DNA of 64,000 nt from Pseudocercospora fijiensis CIRAD86 (taxonomy: Eukaryota > Ascomycota > Dothideomycetes > Mycosphaerellales > Mycosphaerellaceae): contig NW_006921546.1 in the NCBI RefSeq assembly GCF_000340215.1, positions 837,787-901,786 of the forward strand. Reading direction: 5' to 3'. Made by a program: the position numbers and the translations under genes. This document shows, in pieces, positions 56,016-64,000 of the stretch. The notes beneath the pieces are model-generated. The model saw only the letters and a program-made list of their open reading frames with translations. It searched no databases and had not been told where the DNA came from. Numbering within the stretch: position 1 is the stretch's first letter; the number at the start of each line of letters is the position of its first letter.

Positions 56016-57184
56016 CTAACTAATTAGAGACAAGCAATTGTTAGCAATAAAGGACAATAAGACTATACTAGGCGCGCTACGACGCGTTAATCAATTAATC
56101 GCATGCTCTTTTAAGGGCTCTACCTCTTTACTAATGCGCCCTATAAGGCCCTTCTCCTAGTATTTAGGTCCCTCTCTTGTTCCTTTATTCTATTAAGGCC
56201 TAAGGCCTAGGCGGTCGATAGAGGAGGCGCGCGCGCGCGTAGGCGAATAGTGCTAGTAATAATAATAGTAACGACGGCGTTACGCTTATACTAAAGGGCG
56301 ACACGGCCGGCGCGGCTATATTAGTAACGGTGTTACGGAGTGTATTATTAGTCGAAGAAGGAAATCGAAAGCAAGGTAGAGTTAGCGCTAAGACGACTAG
56401 CGCCGCTATTATTAACATTACTTGCTATTATTACTGCGCCTACAGATACAACCTTACCTATACTACGAGCCTAAGGCACCTTTAATCAAAACTTTAATCA
56501 AAACTTTAAGGCTAAGCTAAAGCTTTAAGCCGCTTAAAAGATTAAGTAGACTAATAGACTAACTAACTAAGGGCAAAAACTATAGAGCTAAGCTAGCCGG
56601 GGTCGATCTTACGGACAATAAGTTACTCCTCGATCTATCTAACCCTTTAAGCGAGGCGAACCTCTACTACTGCACTTATAATAGCCTTTACCTATAGAAA
56701 CTAGAAGAACTGAGTTTTTTGAAAAGATATAATTAGTTGACACTTAAAGGCTACTAAACCTAACTAATTTAGGCTAGCGAAACTACGAACAATAAGAACA
56801 ATAACCCTCGGAAGCGGACAAACCCTCGGAAGCGGACATTGCTAGGTCTTTTAAGAGTAGACGCAAAGAACTCGGTACGACGTTACTTAGAGCGGAGGCA
56901 GGGCTATAATACCTCGTACGTCTACCTATTATAGTAGGGAAGACGCGCTCGTATTGTAATTAGTCGATAGTCCTTAATTCTTATAGTTATATATTACTTT
57001 ATTATATATAAGGATAGCGTAGTTAGAGTTAGACATTGTATTAGAAGGTGAGGTTTGATATAGTTACATAATCGGTAGTTATGCGTTTAATTTAGCGCGG
57101 ACTAAGCGGCTTATTAGGCCTACTAAGTTAGTAGCAATAGAGGTTGAGACTAGAACAAAGACCGGCTACGAGGGCGCGGCCTTT
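56016..57184 (+). other. Untranslated tail of element D
   Basis: About 1.2 kb, homologous to 38034-39208. Contains a CG run (GGCGCGCGCGCGCG near 56225) and a short duplication of ACCCTCGGAAGCGGACA (two copies near 56810 and 56824). No supported gene. Confidence 0.5.
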
Positions 57185-57196
57185 AGAAGGGAAGCG
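57185..57196 (+). promoter_or_regulatory. Polypurine tract of element D
   Basis: AGAAGGGAAGCG immediately before the 3' LTR, identical to element B. Confidence 0.7.
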
Positions 57197-57198
57197 TG

Positions 57199-57396
57199 TA
57201 TTAGGACTAAAGAGGTTATACGTAATTAGTATGTAACCGGGCTCGAGTAAAGCTAGGGTCTCGATGCCTTAGGTAGGACTTGGCGCTTAGCGTTAGGCCA
57301 ACTAGCCTGCCTTCCTCCCTCTCCTCTTAGATCTCTATCGAATACTATACTGATTTACTACTACCCTATCTACCTACTAATATAACCCCTCTTATA
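57199..57396 (+). repeat. 3' LTR of element D
   Basis: 198 bp followed by the duplicate CCTAT. Nearly identical to the 5' LTR of D, with mostly transition differences. Confidence 0.92.
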
Positions 57397-58755
57397 CCTA
57401 TAGCTTATATTATAAGCCTTCTAAATACACCTTTACTACTAAGGAGGTAGCCTTCCTTAGCTTCCTCGTATTAACTAAGGGTATTAAGGCTAATTCTAAT
57501 CGGATTAAAACTATTACTAAATAGCCTATTCCTACGTTAATTAAGGAGCTATAGTCGTTCCTCGGCTCCGCTAATTTTTATCGTCGCTTTATTACGGGCT
57601 ATTTACGGTATGTAATGCCCCTAACTAAGCTTACTAAAACTAAGGCTAACCCTTCTAGAGAGTTCAAATAGACTAATAAAACACAAGCCGCTTTTAACGG
57701 TTTAAAGAAGCGATTTACTAAAGTCCCCTTATTATACTATTTCGTACTAAGTAAGCAGATCCGAATTGAGACTAACGCTTTATAGTTCGCTATATCGGCT
57801 ATTATATTATAGCAATTAGATAATAACTATTACTAGTACCCGATTGCCTTCTTTTTACGAAAGATAATCGATATAGAACGTCGATATAAGACCTACGAGT
57901 AAGAGCTCTTAGCAATCGTAGAAGCCTTTAAGTATTAGCGCTACTATCTCGATAGTGCTTAGTATACGATTTAGGTCTATACGGACTATAACAACCTACG
58001 TAGTATTACTAAGGTTATAAGGGTTATAGGTCGATAGGCTAGATAGGCCGTCTACCTCGCCGGGTTCGATTTTAATATATTATATCGGCTAGGCGTAAGT
58101 AACCCTACTAATAGCCTATCGAGGCGACCTAATTACGATAGCGAGACCTAGCACATTAATTTACTGTTTCTAACCCTATAGTATAAGATTGCTATAGCCC
58201 GTATTGTTAATAAGTAAGCGTAGGATAAGCGGACTTCCGGACCCCGTAGCGGCAATAAATACTATAGCGGAGTTGTCGTTCTTCTAGTATACGTTAGAAA
58301 GGACGTAGATCGCTCGAGCTATAATAACTCGATTAAAGACATTGCTATCTATAGTAATAGCCTATATAGCGATAGCACTATAGAAGAGGTTATAGTAGTT
58401 CCGGCTACTAGTACTATTAGATATATATAATGCGTACCTCGTTTAATAGCGAGGGTGCTATTAAATAACCTTGTAAATAGGGATAGTTAATCGTTTATAG
58501 ATAAGCTATTACGGGCTTAGTAGAGGAATGCCTTTACTGTCGAACGTATTAATAGGCTTATAAGTAGGCGAACGACTCGATCTAGTAAGAGTAATTAGTC
58601 GATCGACGATAAAGGTTACTTAAAGTTTAAAGGTAGATACTATATTCCCGCTAAATAATCGATTAGATAAGAGCTTTTAAAGCGATACTATAATAGTAAG
58701 CTTACTAGTTACTATAGTATAGAGAGGTCGCACGAGCTACTATCGCGTATATACT
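57397..58755 (+). pseudogene. pol: Pol of element C, 3' part: end of RT, RNase H, start of integrase
   Basis: Continues exactly where 50263 stopped (YSLYYKPSKYTFTTKEVAFLS), then RNase H and the region leading to the integrase zinc-binding domain, ending at 58755 in the stretch equivalent to ELLSRIY in elements B and D. The catalytic integrase core and chromodomain of C are not in the window. Confidence 0.85.
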
Positions 58756-59099
58756 TAATATATCTAGGCTAGGTCCTACAGCCTTAGGCTACGATTACGT
58801 GCCCGAGCGTTCTTAGTATAGCCGATCTCTCTCTTCCGTAGAACCCTTCGTAGATATCTAATCTACTAGTGTTCTTACATTTAGTAGTTATAAGCCCCTA
58901 GGGCTTCTAAATACCTCCGATTATTATTTAATAATACACTTACGGTAATATATAGTCCTCGCAATTAATACCGCCGATATAGTCGCCGTCGAAAATCGAC
59001 TCGCTATATACGCCGTTTGCTCCTTCCGCTCTAGACCTACTTACGATAGCGGTCTTATATCTACGATAGATAGCGCCTCTTCCTCGTAGGTTCTAGGAG
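58756..59099 (+). other. Left end of element E: probable LTR and leader
   Basis: Starts at the breakpoint with element C and precedes the Copia polyprotein frame. By position it should hold the 5' LTR, but the 3' LTR lies beyond the window, so LTR borders cannot be fixed. Confidence 0.4.
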
Positions 59100-62000
59100 A
59101 ATTTCTAGTAGAAGAGAAGAAACCAGTTATTAATATAGCATTACAATCTCTATATTCGTATAACAGTTCCTTGCTAAACTTAGGCTTCAAGCTTAAAGGT
59201 AAGGTTAACTATAAAACCTTCGTAGATAGGGCCGAATACGCACTCCGCGGTATTAGTCTATTTAAGTACGTCGACGGTACCCGTACCGCGCCTATACGAG
59301 AAAGTAACGAGTTACTAAGTGCATTCGAAGCCCGAGAAGACGAATTCGACGCGAAATCCTCCTAAGCCTATACCTTCTTATATACTAACTGTGTTTCCTA
59401 TATATAATTAATATTAGTAGGTCTTAAGAGCGGCAAAGAAGTATAGGACCGACTTAAGTTAGACTACGAGCCTAGTAGCCTAGCAACTAAGTATACTAGA
59501 TACGTTAAATAGTAGGGTCTACGGTATAACGGTAACAGTAAGAAGTTAGAAACCTTCTATAATAAATATAGGTTAAAGACTTAATAGTTATCTAAAGGCG
59601 ACCTTAAGATCTCCGAGAAGCAAGGTATCTATTAGTTCCTTATCTACCTCGGTGCTATACTAGACCTTACTTAGTTTACTATAGCTAAGCGCGATCTTCT
59701 AAGAGATAAGACCCGATTAGCGACACTTACTCTTAATAGCCTTATTTCCGACGTAATAGACGAGAATATAGCAAAGGACAATAAAGCTATATATATAGCT
59801 AACTTCGCTAAAGCTAACGTTAACTAAACTAATCGTCGTAATAAAGACAACGATAAGAATAAGCCTAGTAAGAAATGCGCAAATTACCTAAAGTCTACTA
59901 ACTATACTACTAAAGAATGTCGCGGTAGTAAGAAGAAGGACGACAAGTCAAACTCTAACAATAATTAGTAGAAAGCTAGCGGCTAGAGAGGCAATGCTAA
60001 TATAACTTTTAACACTCGCTCCGATAATGTCGACGATAGCGATAGTAAGCATTAGGCTCACTATGCCTTAGTATAGTAAATAATAATGTCTCTCTTTAGT
60101 TACTGCTCCTTTATAATAGTTACTAACTTTAACCTACCTAATCTTAATCTCTCTTAAGACATTGTCTTAAACTAAGAAACTAGGGCTAATCTCTACCGTA
60201 CGTAAAGCTAAGCAGATTAGATCGTTAACTCCGGCACAACTACGTATATAATAAACGACGCCTTAAGAATAGTAAAGGGCATTAACTGCTCTTTAGGCAT
60301 TTAAACAGGCAAGGGTCGTCTTATAGGCTAGTTATACGGCGTAATAGCACTTAATGTAGTTAATAACTTCGGCGTTAAAGAGATACGACTTACAGGTGCA
60401 TTATATGTTCTAGGACTCGCTACAAACCTTATATCTACTAAGATGCTTAGAAACAAGGGTTGCTACTATCGCAACGACAAGAGCTAGTTCTTCGAATACC
60501 GCGGTAATAAGTAGGTGCCTATAGTATATATCGATGCTGTTAACGGCCTTCTATTGCTACGAGTAGCTAACACTCTACGCACTATAAATATGTCTAAATC
60601 CGACCTCCTATCTCGGCCGGAAGTTAGTATTATCTATTAACTAGCTAACAATTTACAACTACGGTAGCCGTATATAGCATTTAATACTCCGGCGGCACTA
60701 ACGTTTCTACCTAATTAATAAGCAGTCGCTCTTACTTCTTTAACGATATCTACTAAGCTTCGAGTAATAAGAGATATTATATACCGCAAGTTTAGATATC
60801 TTTATCCTCGCATAATCGATTAGCTTATTAAGATAGGCCAAATTGAACTTATTAGCAGCAAGAAAGAATTCTACGACTACATAGCATACCGTAAGGCTCT
60901 TGCTAAGAAAGTCTTTAGTAGGCTAATTAAGAAGCGACTACGACATATATATACGAAAGTATATATAGACGTTGTTTCTGTCTCTAATCGAGGACTTAAA
61001 GGCGAGTACTACTACACGCTGTTTACTAACGCTACCTCTACGTATAGATATCTATATATAGCTACGCGAAAGAATGCTATAGCTTAGTATATAAAAGTCT
61101 ACCGTACGTATGTCTTCGGCTAGACATAAATTAAGATACTAATCTATGTAATTAATAGCGGTCTCGAATATAGCGGTAACGCGCTTACTAATCTTACTAA
61201 CGCTAAAGGCTTCCGTCTTTATATAATAGCACCGCATTCGTTAGAATAAAACGGTCGTGCTAAGGTTAGCAACTATATCGTAAATACTAAGACTCGCAAG
61301 ATTATAATATACGCTAACTTGCTAAAGTCGCTATAGCTAGAAATCGTATAGACTTTAGTCTAGCTCCTTAACATTACGCTAAGCTAGGTTCTTAACAATA
61401 CTTTACCTTACGAAATAGTTGCTAGAGAGCTAGGGGTGCTAGATCCTATACCGGACTACAGCTACCTTAGAGCGATAGGCTGTAGGTGCGTTATACTAGA
61501 CTATAATATTGCTCGTAGAGCGAAGTTTAACTCTAGAGGTATTAATAGTTAACTTGTTAGGTATAAAGGCCTAACAACCTTTAGAGTCTATATTAAAGCA
61601 CAGAAGACTGTTAAGGTTCTACGCTCTAAGGATATATAGTTTATTAAAGAAAATAGCCTAATTTCAATGCCGATAGACAGTAAGCCTAACGACACTTAAT
61701 ACGATAAGGAATATATACTCAACTTTAAAGACATCTTTCCGTATATACCAAATCTAATTACTATAATAATAGCACCTATAGAGGCACCTATAGAGTCTAA
61801 GGGTGTAACTGCTAGGGGTGCAACGGAAAGCGGTATTATAGGAGGCGATGCTAAAGGCACTATAGAAAGCGCTATAGAAGACAAAGCTACTAATAACAAC
61901 CTTCTAGATGAAATGAATTAATAGCAACTACGTCGTCGCTCGATAGCATAACGCTAAGCCTTAAAGGCTGCAACTTTAATATCCTTAATATCTTCGAAGC

Positions 62001-64000
62001 GGTTAGGCAAGCAGCGGCAGATGCCCTTTACACTACTAAACTAAGCAGAGTTTGTAGAGCCCGAGCTATATATTAAAGCTAATAAGGAAGAACCCGCATC
62101 TAAGCTGCTATAGGAAGTGTTAGACGCAAGCGAATACAGTAAACTTGCTAATCTATTGCTAGAGATATAGCTACTATTGCAGCGGTTACTAACACTAATA
62201 TCTAAGGAAGATAAAAAGACCTTTACGCTACTAGGCTATCTAGCGGGCCTCGACACCTTATTAAACGAAGCCTTAAGCTCTCTATTATAGTTACGAGAAT
62301 CTTAGCTAAGACGACGGTTATAGCTACAATAATAGGCTTAAGCAATACCTATAGCTTTAGCAACTCTAACGCTTCCGCTAGGTATCGCACGTCTACGCTA
62401 AATACGATTTAACGACAGTCCGATCTTACTACCTCGTTTTAAGCTATTAGTAGCATTAGTTCTATTATCTCTGCCGCATTTCGAGCGATTAGGCGCACCC
62501 TCTCCGCCGTCTTTACTACCGCTACCGCAGCCTTAATAGTAGGCACCGCCGAGACCGCTACTATAATAATAAGACCTAAATTAACGCCTACGCGCACTGC
62601 GGCGGACAAAGCAAGAGCTATATAGCATAGAGCCTATAAGGCAACAACCTCCTCGTAGAGCTTATAGAAAGCCTCGCGATAAATAGATAGGATATTATAA
62701 GACTAAACATCTCGACTTCGATCTTAATCGCCGACAACGACGAGCGCTATATTACTCGCTTACTAAGCACGAGCGAAAGCAGCTTAAGGATCTGCTATAC
62801 GCAACTATTACTACCTTCGTAGCCGTAGTTAAGGATCCGGATACATTAGCTTACGATATCCGTATACTAAAGAGCGCTAAGGAGGCTAGATCTATACCTA
62901 AATAGCTATAATAGTAGGAGGCAATACAAGCTAAGAAGAATATACTTAACGGAAACAACACCTAGTTTACAATTAATAAGGGTAACCTTCTACCTAGCAC
63001 TAATATACTAAAAGGACGCTAGGTATTTACAATTAAGCTAGACGCTAATAGCCGCATCTATCGCTTTAAAGCCCGGTAGGTAGTCCGCGGCTTTACTTAG
63101 ATTTAAGGTGTCGACTACGACGAGACATACTTACTAGTAGTTAAATTATCGACACTTAGAGTACTGTTTAGTATAATTGTATACTACGACCTAGAGTGCA
63201 AAGAATACGATATTATTACTGCCTTCCTTAACGCTCTAATTAATAGCCGCAAAATCTACGTAGAGATACTATACGGCTTCGAAGATAAGAACAACCCGTA
63301 GGTTTGCCTATTACTCCGTACTCTATATAGACTTAAATAGTTACCTCTACTATAGTACGAAGAATTGAAGAAGTTCCTTATTTAGCTTAAGTTTACTCCT
63401 ATTCCGAGCGATATATATATATTTAAACACGCTTCCGGATTACTTATCTATATCTACGTTAACGATATACTTATTATCGTATATAGCCTCTAAGCACTCG
63501 AAGCTATCGCTACGCTCTTTAAAGACAAGTAGGCTCTTCGAGAACTTAGTAATCTTTATTACTTCCTCGGAATGCGAGTTATCCGCGATAGAGCGAAGAA
63601 GACTATCTACGTTGTCTAAGATAGATATTTAAACAAGCTAGTATAGAAATACAACCTACTCCCTAGCACATTTAAGGCACCGGCTTTACCTATAGACTCT
63701 CGGAATAAGCTTCGCAAAGCTCCGGACTCCTATATAGCTAAGAAAGCACTAAAAGAGAGATATTAGGTGCTAGTAGGTAAAGTGCTCTAGCTAGTTATAA
63801 TTACTCGCGCAGAATGTACGTATAAAATAGGTATTAGATCGCGGTACCTCTCTAACCCTACGATAGAATACTATACTATAGTGTTCCGCATTCTAAAGTA
63901 CCTTATCGGTTACTATAACCGTAGCCTTATGTTTGATAGCACCGTACTATTTAATCTTTATAGCTACGCTAACGTAGTATAGGCCGACGACTTAGATATA
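59100..64000 (+). pseudogene. Copia Gag-Pol polyprotein, RIP-degraded, truncated by the window
   Basis: The same frame runs more than 1,600 codons. Gag landmarks: LNLGFKLKGKVNYKTFVDR near 59176, then the knuckle CANYLKSTNYTTKEC near 59877 (two His changed to Tyr, one Cys missing). Protease: VNSGTTTYI near 60225 (D-S-G with Asp changed to Asn). Integrase: YIDVVSVSNRGLKGEYYYT near 60960, INSGLEYSG near 61150, and HSLEQNGRAKVSN near 61230. A less conserved linker (61900-62900) follows. RT: IYRFKARQVVRGFTQIQGVD near 63055, YDIITAFLNALI near 63208, active site YVNDILII near 63455 (YVDD with one Asp altered). RNase H begins near 63930 and is cut by the window edge. The start is uncertain. Confidence 0.87.

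Larger units (their letters stand above)
50269..57396 (+). mobile_element. Complete chromovirus element D, nested in element C
   Basis: 7.1 kb with 198-bp LTRs at 50269-50466 and 57199-57396 and CCTAT on both sides. All parts are present: self-priming site, gag with intact ATG, slippery site, pol with chromodomain, palindrome, untranslated tail, polypurine tract. Inserted in the RT of element C, so younger than C. Confidence 0.94.
47191..58755 (+). mobile_element. Chromovirus element C, interrupted by element D and cut at its 3' side
   Basis: 5' LTR at 47191, gag, slippery site and pol into RT (50263). Element D is inserted there with duplicate CCTAT (50264-50268 and 57397-57401), and pol resumes at 57397. 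Homology to B and D ends at 58755, within the integrase zinc-binding region, where element E begins. No 3' LTR of C is in the window. Confidence 0.88.
58756..64000 (+). mobile_element. Copia-type LTR retrotransposon E (3' end outside the window)
   Basis: Domain order gag, protease, integrase, RT, RNase H in one frame defines Ty1/Copia. It interrupts or abuts element C. RIP-type stops throughout. Confidence 0.88.

Noticed and set aside
1..64000. tRNA, rRNA or intact host genes
   Set aside because: No cloverleaf, ribosomal sequence or unmutated long ORF was recognised by eye; a covariance-model scan would be needed to exclude small RNAs.

Overview
This window is repeat-dense, gene-poor DNA, most likely from a filamentous ascomycete (Pezizomycotina). 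CpA and TpG dinucleotides are nearly absent and TpA is in great excess, while CpG survives. Almost every stop codon inside an old reading frame is a TAA or TAG standing where CAA, CAG or TGG would be expected. That is the signature of repeat-induced point mutation (RIP). No intact protein-coding gene is present; all genes listed are relics read through RIP-type stops.

Layout. (1) 1-636 is the tail of an unrecognised ORF. (2) 1198-13480 is a complete 12.3-kb Gypsy/Ty3 element (A) with 279-bp LTRs, a polypurine tract, gag-protease, pol and an unusual third ORF of about 900 codons; the matching AGTAG flanks look like its target duplication. (3) 13481-25570 is an island that is not LTR element. 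It holds a possible SNF2-type helicase relic, two 136-bp tandem arrays, a purine-rich island inside inverted repeats, an Argonaute pseudogene, a foldback hairpin, a large unrecognised minus-strand ORF, a Plavaka-type (KDZ) DNA transposase of about 1,300 codons, and a hairpin built on TTAGGATCGC repeats. (4) 25640-27180 holds minus-strand fragments of a Copia RT and of the 3' end of element A. (5) 27425-39421 is a complete chromovirus-type Gypsy element (B) split in its RT by a Tad-like LINE (30119-34970) with a 17-bp target duplication. (6) 39500-47190 contains a second LINE copy (with a 100-N assembly gap), two unidentified ORF relics, and a minus-strand histone H3-like pseudogene with two introns. 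(7) 47191-58755 is a third chromovirus (C), interrupted by a complete fourth one (D, 50269-57396; target duplication CCTAT). (8) From about 58756 to the end is a Copia element (E) whose 3' end lies outside the window.

How the parts relate. Elements B, C and D share gag, a -1 frameshift site (AAAAAAG), pol and a Tf1/sushi-style self-priming arrangement; a chromodomain is visible in B and D. LINE and D insertions post-date B and C. The non-transposon relics (Argonaute, H3-like histone, possible SNF2 helicase) all belong to families used in RNA silencing and chromatin. Whether they were cargo of a large mobile element or are decayed duplicated host genes cannot be settled from this window alone.
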